A stretch of DNA of 64,000 nucleotides from DASSJM01 sp036280655 (lineage in GTDB: Bacteria > Actinomycetota > UBA4738 > HRBIN12): NCBI GenBank assembly GCA_036280655.1, contig DASUQI010000007.1, forward strand, positions 1 to 64,000. The letters run 5' to 3'. The notes beneath the pieces are model-generated. The model searched no databases, was not told the origin of the DNA, and saw nothing but the letters and a program-made list of their open reading frames with translations. Made by a program: the position numbers and the translations under genes. Below are positions 24,222-33,194 of the stretch, piece by piece (position 1 is the stretch's first letter; each line of letters begins with the position of its first letter).

Positions 24222-25001
24222 ATGGAGCTTCGCGGTGCGGTGGTCGTCGTGACGGGCGCCTCGTCCGGGTTCGGCGAGCTCGCGGCGCTCCGGTTCGCCA
24301 CGGCGGGTGCCCACACGGTGCTCGCCGCCCGGCGGCTCGAGCGTCTTGAGTCACTCGCCGAACGCATCGCGTCGCGCGGCGGCTCGGCGCTCGCCGTCCG
24401 GTGCGACGTGACGGAGTTCGAGCAGCTCGAGGCGCTCCGCGACGGCGTGGCCGACGCGTTCGGCAGGTGCGACGTGCTCGTGAACAACGCCGGCATCCCC
24501 GGCGGTGGCCCGTTCGCGACCACGGCGGTCGAGCGTCTCGAGCGAGTGCTCGACGTGAACCTTCGGGCGGTCGTGCTCGGCACGAAGCTGTTCCTGCCGA
24601 TGATGCTCGAACGAGGCCGCGGCCACGTCGTGAACGTCGCGTCGCTCGCGGGACGGTTCGCGACGCCGGGCGCCGCGGTCTACGGGGCTACGAAGCACGG
24701 CGTGGTCGCGTTCAGCGAGGCCCTGTACCACGAGCTCGCGCCCCACGGGATCCTCGTGACGAGCGTCAACCCGGGGTTCTCCCCCACCGAGGGCTTCCCC
24801 GTGCGGCGACCCTCGGTCATCAAGCTCGACCCCGACGATGTCGCCGCGTTGATCGTGGACGTCGTCCGCAAGGACATCGCGCCCGAGATCTCGATCCCCA
24901 GGGCCCTCGCCGCGCTCCAGGCGTTCCGCGTCCTCACGCCGCCGCTGTACCGTTGGGGCGTCAGGACGATCGCCCGGCGCCCGAGGTCGGACGGCGGCTA
25001 G
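24222..25001 (+). CDS. Short-chain dehydrogenase/reductase (SDR)
   Basis: This 259-residue classical SDR has the cofactor motif TGASSGFG (about 10-17), the NNAG motif, catalytic Ser in NVASLAG and YGATKHG with catalytic Tyr and Lys. The C-terminal 40 residues are basic and include a short hydrophobic stretch, similar to membrane-associated SDRs. The basic residue after the second strand (AARRLER) suggests NADP(H). Its stop overlaps the stop of the small ORF on the other strand by two or three bases. Confidence 0.92.
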   Translation: MELRGAVVVVTGASSGFGELAALRFATAGAHTVLAARRLERLESLAERIASRGGSALAVRCDVTEFEQLEALRDGVADAFGRCDVLVNNAGIPGGGPFATTAVERLERVLDVNLRAVVLGTKLFLPMMLERGRGHVVNVASLAGRFATPGAAVYGATKHGVVAFSEALYHELAPHGILVTSVNPGFSPTEGFPVRRPSVIKLDPDDVAALIVDVVRKDIAPEISIPRALAALQAFRVLTPPLYRWGVRTIARRPRSDGG

Positions 25002-25177
25002 TCAGCGGGGTCGCGCTTCGCCCAGAACCTCCACCAGGGCCGCGTCGGCCGGTCCTTCGCGACGCGATCCGCCTCGCGCTCGTGCCGGACCGCGTCCCCG
25101 ACCTGGTCGAAGTGCTCGCGGGTCGACTCCTCGTCGTGCGGGAGCTGCCCGCCGGCGGATCGTCCGAATTCACCCAT
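24998..25177 (-). CDS. Small charged protein at the end of the pyruvate kinase operon
   Basis: 59 residues, very hydrophilic (Asp, Glu, Arg, His), ending in an aromatic patch PWWRFWAKRD. The ATG overlaps the pyk stop by eight bases (ATGGGTGA), so translation may be coupled. GC3 is high, as in true genes. It converges on the SDR stop. No known family; it could also be a chance frame, but the overlap and codon use favour a gene. Confidence 0.55.
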   Translation of the reverse strand: MGEFGRSAGGQLPHDEESTREHFDQVGDAVRHEREADRVAKDRPTRPWWRFWAKRDPAD

Positions 25178-26633
25178 GCAATCCACGGTACCGGTCAGCG
25201 GGCTCTCCCACGCGGTGCACCTTCAACAGGTTCGTGTGCGTCCGCCCGGCCGGCGACGAGGCCGCCATCACGACGGACGCTCCGTGCTGGGCGAACCCGC
25301 CGGCGCGCAGCCCCTCGTCCATCAGCGCGATCATCTCGTCGGTGTCGGCCGGCCGGTGCGCGGGAAGGGTCCGGAGGCCCCAGCGCAGCGCCAGCGACCG
25401 GCGGACGGCGGCGTCCGGGATGAACGCGTAGACGGGCACGGCGGGCCGCTCGTTCGAGAGCAGCGCCGCGGTGCGGCCCGTCGCGGTGAAGCACGCGATC
25501 GCGACCACGTCGAGGTTGCCATCGGCGATGTCGGCGGCGGCCCGGGCAACGGAGACCGCCTCGTCGGTCGCGACGCCCCGCTCCCTGCGAGCCGGTGAGG
25601 TCTCGATGGCCCATGCCTCCGCCGCCTCCGCGATCCGGACGGCCGCCGACGCGGCCTCGATCGGGAACTCGCCGATCGCCGTCTCGGCAGAGAGCATGAT
25701 CGCGTCGGTGCCGTCGAGCATCGCGTTCGCGACGTCGGAGGCCTCCGCCCGGGTGGGTCGCGGCGCGTGCGTCATGGACTCGAGCATCTGCGTCGCGACG
25801 ATCACCGGGGTGCCCGCGCGCCGGGCCTCACGGACGAGCTGCTTCTGCAGGACCGGGATCTCCTCGAGCGGGAGCTCCACCCCGAGGTCGCCGCGGGCGA
25901 CCATCACCGCGTCGACCGCCTCCAGGATCGAGGCGAAGTCTTCCACCGCGGGCCGCGTCTCGATCTTCGCGACGATCGGCGCGGTCCGGTCGCCCATCGC
26001 CTCGCGGAGCGCGAGCACGTCGGGGGCGCTCCGGACGAACGACTGCGCCACGAGGTCGACACCGGCGGCGAGCGCGACCTCGAGCCCTGCGCGATCGCGA
26101 TCGGTGAGCGCCGGCAGGCCGAGGCGCTCCGCCGGGACGTTCACCCCGGCAGCCGACCGGATCCGGCCGCCCCGCACCACGCGCGTAACGACCTCGTCCC
26201 CCCGGGTCTCGACGACGGCGAGCTCGACCGCGCCGTCGGACAGCAACAGCCGATCCTCGGGCTCGAGGTCGCCCGCCAGGCCCGGATGGGTGGTGGCGGC
26301 CCCGGCCGCGTCGCCCGCCCCGCCGCCCGGTCGAAGGACGAACGACGCACCGGGCTCGAGCCGCAGGGGCTCCGTCGCGAGATCCCCGAGCCGGATCTTC
26401 GGCCCTGGGAGGTCGGCCATCACGGCGAGGTCGGCGCCGAGCGCCTCCGAGACCTCGTGCACCGAGGCGATCGCCGCGGACTGCGTCTCCCGCTCGCCGT
26501 GGGACAGGTTGACGCGGAAGACGTCGCACCCCGCCTCGGCGAGCGCCCGGATCCGCTCCGGCGAGTCCGACGCGGGGCCGAGGGTGCACACGAGCTTCGT
26601 GTTCGTGGTCCGCGGGAGCCCGGCTTCCGTCAC
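25170..26633 (-). CDS. pyk: Pyruvate kinase
   Basis: This 487-residue protein makes pyruvate and ATP from phosphoenolpyruvate. Family motifs: TKLVCTLGPAS at the N-terminus, FRVNLSHG, MADLPGPKIRLG, VAKIETRPAVEDF with the catalytic Lys, MVARGDLGVELPLE, TQMLESMTHAPRPTRAEASDVA. The B domain (about 70-170) is present, and the C-terminal allosteric domain is complete. The GTG overlaps the stop of the deacetylase gene (GTGA). Its place in an amino-acid-catabolism-like operon is odd for a glycolytic gene. Confidence 0.96.
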   Translation of the reverse strand: MTEAGLPRTTNTKLVCTLGPASDSPERIRALAEAGCDVFRVNLSHGERETQSAAIASVHEVSEALGADLAVMADLPGPKIRLGDLATEPLRLEPGASFVLRPGGGAGDAAGAATTHPGLAGDLEPEDRLLLSDGAVELAVVETRGDEVVTRVVRGGRIRSAAGVNVPAERLGLPALTDRDRAGLEVALAAGVDLVAQSFVRSAPDVLALREAMGDRTAPIVAKIETRPAVEDFASILEAVDAVMVARGDLGVELPLEEIPVLQKQLVREARRAGTPVIVATQMLESMTHAPRPTRAEASDVANAMLDGTDAIMLSAETAIGEFPIEAASAAVRIAEAAEAWAIETSPARRERGVATDEAVSVARAAADIADGNLDVVAIACFTATGRTAALLSNERPAVPVYAFIPDAAVRRSLALRWGLRTLPAHRPADTDEMIALMDEGLRAGGFAQHGASVVMAASSPAGRTHTNLLKVHRVGEPADRYRGLHG

Positions 26634-27775
26634 GGCTCGAGCCCGAAGAACGGGAAGCAGGTCCGCTTCACCGCGTCGATCGTCTCCTCGGTCGCGGGGT
26701 CGAGCGCGTCGTCCGCCGGAGCGGGCTCCGAGAAGGTCGTCGGCATCGCGTCGCCGAGCCGATCCTCCATCGTCTCGACCCACGCCGCGGGGATCTCGTC
26801 CGCGAGCTCGCTGGCCGACATCTCGGCGAACGCGATCGTCCACGCGCGCGGGACGACGCGCGCCCACTGGTACCCGCCGCCACCGGTCGCGACCCACCGG
26901 CCCTCGGTGACTTCGTGTGCGAGTCCGTGCAGCATCGAGGCGGTCTCGCGGTAGGCGCGGGTGGTGAGCCGCAGCTGCGCGAGCGGGTCCGTCGCGTGCG
27001 TGTCGCACCCCAGCTGCGTGACGAGCACGTCCGGGCCGAACGCCTTCACGATCGGCGGCACCACCTGGCGGAAGGCGGTGAGCCATGCCTCGTCGGTCGC
27101 CCCGGGCCAGAGCGGGACGTTCACCTTCGTTCCCTCCGCGTCGCCGCGTCCGCGTTCGGAGACGAACCCGGTGCCGGGGAACAGCGTGTCGCCGGACTGG
27201 TGGATCGAGACGGTGAGGACGCGGGGGTCGTCGTCGAAGATCGCCTGCACCCCATCGCCGTGATGCACGTCGACGTCGACGTACGCGACCCTCGGGACTC
27301 CCTGCTCGAGCAGCCACGCGATCGCCACCGCGGGGTCGTCGTAGACGCAGAACCCCGAGGCGCGCGACGGCATCGCGTGGTGCAGCCCGCCGGCGGCGTT
27401 GAACGCGTGGAGGGCCGCGCCGGTGTGTACGGCTTCGGCCGCGACGATCGAGGCCCCGGCGACGAGGGCGCCGGCCTCGTGCATGTTCGGGAAGATCGGG
27501 TTGTCCCCCGGCCCGTACCCGAAGCGGGCCCACGACCCGGGTTCGTCGTGCCCCGCCCGCCGTGTCGCGTCGATGAACGCCTCCGTGTGCACGAGGCCGA
27601 GCTCGGCGTCGTCGGCGGCTCGGCACGAGAGGGCGGCGACGTCGGGGCGTTCGAGCAGGCCGCAGGCCTCGATCAGCTCCCAGGTCGCGAGGACGCGCTC
27701 GGGCCGGAGCGGGTGCTGGGGGCCGTGGTCGTAGATCCTGGCCTCGGGACACCGGACGAGCGCGGCCGGTCCCAC
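26630..27775 (-). CDS. AcuC/histone deacetylase-family protein
   Basis: This 381-residue zinc-dependent deacetylase has GGLHHAM (paired His), YVDVDVHHGDGVQAIF (zinc Asp and His), CDTHATDPLAQL (zinc Asp) and GGGGYQWARVV with the catalytic Tyr. AcuC in Bacillus deacetylates acetyl-CoA synthetase; other members cut acetylpolyamines. Beside aminotransferases and an aldehyde dehydrogenase, an acetylated amine substrate is conceivable. The ATG/GTG lies three bases after the aminotransferase stop. Confidence 0.92.
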   Translation of the reverse strand: MGPAALVRCPEARIYDHGPQHPLRPERVLATWELIEACGLLERPDVAALSCRAADDAELGLVHTEAFIDATRRAGHDEPGSWARFGYGPGDNPIFPNMHEAGALVAGASIVAAEAVHTGAALHAFNAAGGLHHAMPSRASGFCVYDDPAVAIAWLLEQGVPRVAYVDVDVHHGDGVQAIFDDDPRVLTVSIHQSGDTLFPGTGFVSERGRGDAEGTKVNVPLWPGATDEAWLTAFRQVVPPIVKAFGPDVLVTQLGCDTHATDPLAQLRLTTRAYRETASMLHGLAHEVTEGRWVATGGGGYQWARVVPRAWTIAFAEMSASELADEIPAAWVETMEDRLGDAMPTTFSEPAPADDALDPATEETIDAVKRTCFPFFGLEP

Positions 27776-27778
27776 CGC

Positions 27779-29086
27779 CTACTCGACCGACGCGATCGCC
27801 GACGCGGTCCGCTCGACGACGAGGTCGCATTCCTCGTCGGAGATCACGAACGGCGGGCCGAGCATCACGAGGTCGCCGTCGCCGCCCACATGCCCGGTGC
27901 TCGAGTACAGCAGCAGCCCGGCCTCGCGAGCCGCCGCGACGACCCGTTCGGTGATCTGTTCGGAACGGGGGAACGGCGCCTTCGTCTCGCGGTCCGAGAC
28001 GAGCTCGACGCCGATCATCAGGCCGAGGCCTCGGACGTCGCCGACGACCCGGCGCTCCTCCAGCGCGCCGGCGAGCTCCTTCAGCAGCCGCTCGCCGCGG
28101 CGCGAGCTCGCCTCGACGAGGTCGTCCTCGCGGAGCCGCCGGAGCGCGGCGTGCGCGACCGCCGCCCCGACGCCGTTGTGCGACCACGTGAAGCCGTGTA
28201 CGAACCCGCCGGACCGCACGGTCTCGAACACCTCACCGGAGCACGCCGCGAACCCGAACGGGAAGTACCCGCTCGTCGACCCCTTTCCCGCGGTCAGGAC
28301 GTCGGGCCGGATCCCCCAGTGGTCGACGCCGAACCAGCGGCCGGTCCGCCCGAACCCCGTCATCACCTCGTCGGCGACCAGCAGCACGCCGTGGCGCCGG
28401 CACACCTCGGCGACCGAGGGCCAGTAGTCGTCGGCCGGCACGGCCGCGGCGAGCGTCGCGCCCGCGACCGGTTCGGCGACGAAGGCCGCGACGCTCTCGG
28501 CGCCGGCCTCGACGATCGCGGACTCGAGCGCCGACGCGAGCGCGGCGCCGCACCCGGCCGGATGTTCCGGCAGCCGGCACTGGTACTCGTAGGCCTCCTC
28601 GACGTGCTCGAACCGTCCGAGCCACGGGGCGTACGGCCGCCGGAGCGTCTCCTTCCCGCCGAGGTCGAGCGCGCCGAGGGTGTTCCCGTGATACGAGGAG
28701 CGCCGACCGAACACGATCGTCCGCTCCTCGTCACCGCGGGCGAGGTGGTACGCCCGCGCGAGCTTGAGGGCGGTCTCGACCGCCTCGCTCCCGCCCGAGA
28801 CCGGGTAGATCCGCGGTTCGTCCATGGGCAGGATGTGCGCGAGATCCTCCGCGTAGGCCTCGAGCACCCCGGTCGTGAACATCGTCCCGTGCACGTAGGG
28901 GATCGCCGCGGACTGCGCCGTCATCGCGTCGACCAGGGCCCGATCGCCGTGTCCGACGTTCACGACGACGGCACCGCCCGCGCCGTCGAGGTACCGGCGC
29001 CCGTCCTCGTCCTCGATCCACACGCCGTTGGCGCGGACCGCGCGGGGCAGCTCGCGCGTCAGCACGCGGTGGAAGACGTGGCTCAT
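27779..29086 (-). CDS. Class III aminotransferase (PLP)
   Basis: This 435-residue PLP enzyme has SGGSEAVETALKLARAYH (phosphate-binding loop), the Tyr-His pair RSSYHGNTLGAL, LLVADEVMTGFGRTG with the PLP Asp, and LTAGKGSTSGYFP with the Schiff-base Lys. It resembles omega-amino-acid:pyruvate and DAPA-type aminotransferases; the substrate cannot be set from sequence. Its ATG overlaps the stop of the S51 peptidase gene (ATGA). Confidence 0.93.
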   Translation of the reverse strand: MSHVFHRVLTRELPRAVRANGVWIEDEDGRRYLDGAGGAVVVNVGHGDRALVDAMTAQSAAIPYVHGTMFTTGVLEAYAEDLAHILPMDEPRIYPVSGGSEAVETALKLARAYHLARGDEERTIVFGRRSSYHGNTLGALDLGGKETLRRPYAPWLGRFEHVEEAYEYQCRLPEHPAGCGAALASALESAIVEAGAESVAAFVAEPVAGATLAAAVPADDYWPSVAEVCRRHGVLLVADEVMTGFGRTGRWFGVDHWGIRPDVLTAGKGSTSGYFPFGFAACSGEVFETVRSGGFVHGFTWSHNGVGAAVAHAALRRLREDDLVEASSRRGERLLKELAGALEERRVVGDVRGLGLMIGVELVSDRETKAPFPRSEQITERVVAAAREAGLLLYSSTGHVGGDGDLVMLGPPFVISDEECDLVVERTASAIASVE

Positions 29087-29820
29087 GTGTCGTCACCCAC
29101 GACCGGTCGGGCGTCGTCGACCTCGAGGGACCTAGGGACGATCCGCGCCTCGTCGATGGATCGGTCCTGCACATCGACACGGTACGCGGCCACGTCCTCC
29201 CGTTCGGCCACCGCCTCGACGAGCTCGGTCCCGACGAAGTGAAGCGCGACGCCGTCGTCCGCCGCGTAGCCGGGTGCGAGTTCGCCGGCGGCGATCGCTC
29301 GTTGGAACGCGGGTCGCCGTTCGGGCTCCACGTCGTAGTGCGGGCAATTGCTTCCCGGAAGGAGGCCGAGTCCGTCCGTGAAGCTCCGGAGTGCTCCGAA
29401 CGAGTCGGTGACCCCACCTTCGAACCAGCACAGCGACCCTGCGGAGATCCCGCAGAGCACGACGCCCGTCTCCCAGGCGGTCCGCAGGGCGACGTCGACG
29501 CCGTGCAACCGCCAGACGGCCAGCATGTTGGCCGTGCTCCCACCGCCCACGTACACGAGATCGTTGTCGACGACGTCGTCCGGGAGCGCCGGGTAGGGCG
29601 GCTGGAACAGCGAGAGATGCGACGGCGCACTCTCGATGCGGGTGAACGCCGCGTAGAAGCGCTCGATGTACGGCGTCGCGTCACCACTCGCGGTGGGCAC
29701 GAAGCACACCCGCGGCCTCGGGCTGCCGGTCAGAGAGAGGGCGAAACGATCGAGTGGCGTGACCTCGCGACGATCGGAGAAGCCCCCGCCCCCCAACGCG
29801 ACGATGTGACGATCGGCCAC
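29083..29820 (-). CDS. Peptidase S51 (peptidase E/cyanophycinase-like)
   Basis: This 245-residue protein starts at a GTG with VADRHIVALGGGGFS, a typical S51 N-terminus. The nucleophile motif is CGISAGSLCWFEGG (Ser near 121), and YVGGGSTANML and SNCPHYDVEP are also conserved. Peptidase E cuts Asp-Xaa dipeptides; cyanophycinase cuts beta-Asp-Arg polymers. An aspartyl-dipeptide role would fit the amino acid catabolism of this operon. It lies eight bases after the CoA-transferase beta gene. Confidence 0.88.
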   Translation of the reverse strand: MADRHIVALGGGGFSDRREVTPLDRFALSLTGSPRPRVCFVPTASGDATPYIERFYAAFTRIESAPSHLSLFQPPYPALPDDVVDNDLVYVGGGSTANMLAVWRLHGVDVALRTAWETGVVLCGISAGSLCWFEGGVTDSFGALRSFTDGLGLLPGSNCPHYDVEPERRPAFQRAIAAGELAPGYAADDGVALHFVGTELVEAVAEREDVAAYRVDVQDRSIDEARIVPRSLEVDDARPVVGDDT

Positions 29821-29828
29821 GTCGAAGC

Positions 29829-30599
29829 CTATGAGGTGTAGACGCCCTCGGGGTCGAGCTCGGAGCGGATCAGCCGCAGCTCCTCCTCGCTCGGCGGCGG
29901 GGTGTCCCCGACCGGCTCGGCCAGCCGCGGGTCCCAGCCCATGTTCGCCAGGACGTCGTCGAGCGTGACCCCCGGGTGCAGGGTGAGCAGCGTCATCTCG
30001 CCCGTCTCCTCGTCGAACCCGAACGTCGCGAGGTCGGTGACCACGCTCGTCGGCCCGCTGCCGAACCATCCGCGGGCGCGGTCGTGGGTGGGGTCGCCGG
30101 AGTGACCGGGCGAGGTCCGGAAGTCGAGCCGCTCGACGAACGACCGCGTGGCCTGCCGCATGATCACGAGGATCCTGCGCGCGTGGATCGCGATCTCGCA
30201 CGCACCGCCGGAGCCCGGCAGGCGCACCTTCGGCGCCCCGTAGTCGCCGATGACCGTGGTGTTCAGGTTCCCGAACCGGTCGATCTGCGCGCCGCCGAGG
30301 AACGCGGCGTCGATCAGGCCGGCCTGGAGGTAGAACGCGAACAGCTCGAACATCGACGTGACCGCCGTCGAGCCCGACACGAGCGTCGGATCGCCGATCG
30401 AGAGCGGGAGCCGCGCCGGCCGCGCGCCGAACACGCCCGCCTCGTACACGAGCTGGAGCTCGGGAGCGACGGTCCGCTGCGCCAGGTTGCACACGATGTT
30501 CGGCAGGCCGACGCCGACGAAGCAGTTGCGCTCGCCGGCGAGCGTGCGTGCGCTCGCCGCGATCATCAGCTCGTTCTTCGTGTAGCCGTGCTCGCTCAC
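29829..30599 (-). CDS. CoA transferase, beta subunit (glutaconate/3-oxoacid family)
   Basis: This 256-residue subunit starts at a GTG that overlaps the alpha stop (GTGA). The family I CoA-transferase beta signature region is seen in QLVYEAGVFGARP, with Glu as the expected catalytic residue, and in GAQIDRFGNLNTTVIG. Together with the alpha subunit it moves CoA between short-chain acids. The exact substrate is unknown; the pair is closer to glutaconate-type transferases than to SCOT. Confidence 0.9.
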   Translation of the reverse strand: MSEHGYTKNELMIAASARTLAGERNCFVGVGLPNIVCNLAQRTVAPELQLVYEAGVFGARPARLPLSIGDPTLVSGSTAVTSMFELFAFYLQAGLIDAAFLGGAQIDRFGNLNTTVIGDYGAPKVRLPGSGGACEIAIHARRILVIMRQATRSFVERLDFRTSPGHSGDPTHDRARGWFGSGPTSVVTDLATFGFDEETGEMTLLTLHPGVTLDDVLANMGWDPRLAEPVGDTPPPSEEELRLIRSELDPEGVYTS

Positions 30600-31513
30600 G
30601 AGTAGTCCCCGTAGTTCACCTCGCCGGACGAGCGCTCCCCCGGTTTCAGTTCGTCCCACCGGTCGCCCATCCGCTCGACGTACTCGGCGTGGTTCTCGAG
30701 CCCGTAGACCCACTCCTTCAACCAGCCCTCGAGCGCCTCGGGGTCCTTCGAGATGCGCTCCCACTCGAGGTAGAAGGCGTTGTCCCGGTCGTAGTAGCCC
30801 TGCGCGTAGCTGGGGTGGCAGGCGAACGGCTGCTCGACGACCGCGTCCACCACGACGCCGGGGATCACGGTCCGGTTCGGGTCCCGGCGGACCACGGCCT
30901 CCTCGACGACCTCCTCGCACACGACGATCACGCGTTCGGCGGCGAACGCGGCCTCCTTCTGACAGCCGAGCAGGCCCCAGACCTGCGTGTCGCCCGTGGC
31001 CGTCGCCCGCTGCGCGTGGACGACCGTCACGTCGGGCCGGAGCGGCGGGACGACGTAGACCTCGGTGCCGTCCTCGTACGGGGAGCGCATCGGCTTGATG
31101 TTCGGGTTCACGTTCGGGATGTCGCTCTCGAAGTAGGAACGGATCGGGAAGAAGGGGAGGTTCGACGCGCCGGCCACGTACCGGCACACCATCCCGAAGT
31201 GCGAGTACTCCTCGATCTCGAGCGCGGCGGGGTCCGACCCCTCGATCCGACGGCGGACCGCGTGGAGCGAGCCCACCCCCGGGTTGCCGAGCCACGAGAA
31301 GATCAGCTTGCGCGCGACGCCCGCGCCGATCATCTGATCGTAGATCACGTCCGGCGTGAGGCGCGCGAGCGTGAGGTCGCGCCTGCGCTGCCGGATGATC
31401 TCGTGCCCTGCCGCGAAGCAGATCAGGTGGGTGAAGCCCTCGATCGCCACGGTGTCGCCGTCGCGGACGAGCTCGGCGACGGCTTCGCGCATCGTCGCGA
31501 CCTTGCTGGTCAT
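30596..31513 (-). CDS. CoA transferase, alpha subunit (glutaconate/3-oxoacid family)
   Basis: This 305-residue subunit begins MTSKVATMREAVAELVRDGD. CoA-binding pieces are IEGFTHLICFAAGHE and WLGNPGVGSLHAVR. The start ATG overlaps the VOC gene stop by one base (TGATG); an in-frame start nine codons earlier would run into the VOC gene. Function as for the beta subunit, in the cytoplasm. Confidence 0.9.
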   Translation of the reverse strand: MTSKVATMREAVAELVRDGDTVAIEGFTHLICFAAGHEIIRQRRRDLTLARLTPDVIYDQMIGAGVARKLIFSWLGNPGVGSLHAVRRRIEGSDPAALEIEEYSHFGMVCRYVAGASNLPFFPIRSYFESDIPNVNPNIKPMRSPYEDGTEVYVVPPLRPDVTVVHAQRATATGDTQVWGLLGCQKEAAFAAERVIVVCEEVVEEAVVRRDPNRTVIPGVVVDAVVEQPFACHPSYAQGYYDRDNAFYLEWERISKDPEALEGWLKEWVYGLENHAEYVERMGDRWDELKPGERSSGEVNYGDYS

Positions 31514-31899
31514 CAGGCGTCCTCGCCCGGCGGCGACCACCCGTCCTCGGGCCCGCGGAGGACGCAGAACTCGTTGCCCTCGGGATCGAGCATCACGGTC
31601 CAGAAGCTGCCGCCCTCCTCGACGAACCGATGCTCGCTCGCCCCGAGCGCCTTCATGCGTTCGACCTCGGCCGCCATCGAGTCGGATGGGCGGAGGTCGA
31701 GGTGCAGGCGGTTCTTCACCGACTTGCCCTCCGGGACGATCTGGAAGTAGAGCGACCAGCCGCGGCCGCTCGGGTCGGACAGGTACGCGCCGTCCTCGTC
31801 CTCGTCCTCGAGTTCGTAGCCGAGGGCGGCGGACCAGAAGGCCACCATCGTCTTCGCGTCGGCGCAGTCGAACGTCAGCGTGTCGACGGTCGACGTCAT
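31513..31899 (-). CDS. VOC (glyoxalase/bleomycin-resistance fold) protein
   Basis: This 128-residue protein is a single VOC domain: FDCADAKTMVAFWSAALGYEL, split here around the first beta-alpha unit, NRLHLDLRP with a metal His, and MLDPEGNEFCVLRGP with the metal Glu. It probably dimerises to build two metal sites. Substrate unknown. It lies between the aminotransferase and the CoA transferase genes, five bases from the former, and may be an isomerase or epimerase step of the same pathway. Confidence 0.87.
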   Translation of the reverse strand: MTSTVDTLTFDCADAKTMVAFWSAALGYELEDEDEDGAYLSDPSGRGWSLYFQIVPEGKSVKNRLHLDLRPSDSMAAEVERMKALGASEHRFVEEGGSFWTVMLDPEGNEFCVLRGPEDGWSPPGEDA

Positions 31900-31904
31900 C
31901 GGTC

Positions 31905-33194
31905 TCAGGCGCCGTTCGCGACGTCCGCGATCGCGTCCTCGAAGATCTGCAGCGCGACGTCCGCCTGGTCGCGCCGGACGACGAGTGGGGGACACATCCG
32001 GATCACGTCGTCGCCGCACCCGAGGACCAGCAGCCCGCGCCGGAACGCCGCCTGCTCGACCGCGGCCATCGTGTCGTGGTCCACGAACGCCACGCCGATC
32101 ATCAGGCCCAGCCCCCGGACCTCGCGGATCGAGGGCTGCCGGGCTTGGATCTGCCGCAGCCCGTCGAGCAGCACGCCTCCGACGTCGCGGGCGTTGTCGA
32201 TCAGGCCGCCTTCGATCAGCTCGAGCGTCGCGAGCGCAGCGGCGCAGGAGAGCGGGTTCCCACCGTAGGTGGAGCCGTGCGCGCCGACGTCCCACGTCAT
32301 CAGGCGTTCGCGCGCGATCAGCGCGCCGAGCGGGATCCCGCTCGCGATGCCCTTGCCGGCGAGCACGACATCGGGTTCGACGCCGAAGTGCTCGGACGCC
32401 CACATCCTCCCGGTCCGTCCCATGCCCGACTGGACCTCGTCGGCGACGAGCAGGATCCCGTGCCGGTCGCAGAGCTCGCGCAGGTACGGCAGCCAGCCGT
32501 CGGGCGGCAGGACGTACCCGCCCTCGCCGAGGATCGGCTCCACGACGATCGCCGCGACCTCCTCGGCGGGCACGAGGCGCTTGAACACCACCTGCTCGAG
32601 GTGCTCGAAGTCGCCGAAGGGCGTGTGGACCACCCCCGGGAGCAGCGGCCCGAACCCGGCGTGGTACCTCGCCTTGCTCGCGGTGAGCGAGACGCTGCCG
32701 TAGGACCGTCCGTGGAACGACCCGAGCATCGCCACCACGTACTGGCGCCCCGTGGCGAACCGGGCGAGCTTGATCGCGCCCTCGACCGCCTCGGTGCCCG
32801 AGTTCGTCAGGAAGCTCCGTGCGTCTTCGCCGAACGGAGCGATCCGGTCGAGTTCCTCGCAGACGTCCGAGTAGATCGGGAGATAGAAGTCGCTCGCGGA
32901 GTAGTGCAGCAGCTTTTCGGCCTGCCGCTGGATCGCGGCGACGACCTGGGGATGGGCGTGGCCGGTCGAGGTCACCGCGATGCCCGCGTTGAGGTCGAGG
33001 AACCGATTACCGTCGACGTCCTCGACCACCGAGCCCGCGCCGCGGGCCGGGACCAGGTCGTAGGCCCGCGGCAGCGAGGGGCTCGTGACCTTGCGGTCGC
33101 GCTCGATCCGCGCCCGGGCGTTCGGGCCGGGGATCTCGGTGACGAGCCGTGGCGCCTGGGCCTGCGCGAGGTCCAGCGTCTCGGCCGTGCTCAC
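31905..33194 (-). CDS. Class III aminotransferase, 4-aminobutyrate/acetylornithine type
   Basis: This 429-residue PLP enzyme has TNSGTEAVEGAIKLAR, GSFHGRSYGSVSLT, LLVADEVQSGMGRTGRMW and VLAGKGIASGIPLGA (Schiff-base Lys). It is close to GabT/ArgD-like enzymes that act on terminal amino groups of GABA, ornithine or acetylornithine. The GTG overlaps the stop of the P5C dehydrogenase (GTGA). With that enzyme an ornithine-to-glutamate route (ornithine aminotransferase then P5CDH) is plausible. Confidence 0.93.
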   Translation of the reverse strand: MSTAETLDLAQAQAPRLVTEIPGPNARARIERDRKVTSPSLPRAYDLVPARGAGSVVEDVDGNRFLDLNAGIAVTSTGHAHPQVVAAIQRQAEKLLHYSASDFYLPIYSDVCEELDRIAPFGEDARSFLTNSGTEAVEGAIKLARFATGRQYVVAMLGSFHGRSYGSVSLTASKARYHAGFGPLLPGVVHTPFGDFEHLEQVVFKRLVPAEEVAAIVVEPILGEGGYVLPPDGWLPYLRELCDRHGILLVADEVQSGMGRTGRMWASEHFGVEPDVVLAGKGIASGIPLGALIARERLMTWDVGAHGSTYGGNPLSCAAALATLELIEGGLIDNARDVGGVLLDGLRQIQARQPSIREVRGLGLMIGVAFVDHDTMAAVEQAAFRRGLLVLGCGDDVIRMCPPLVVRRDQADVALQIFEDAIADVANGA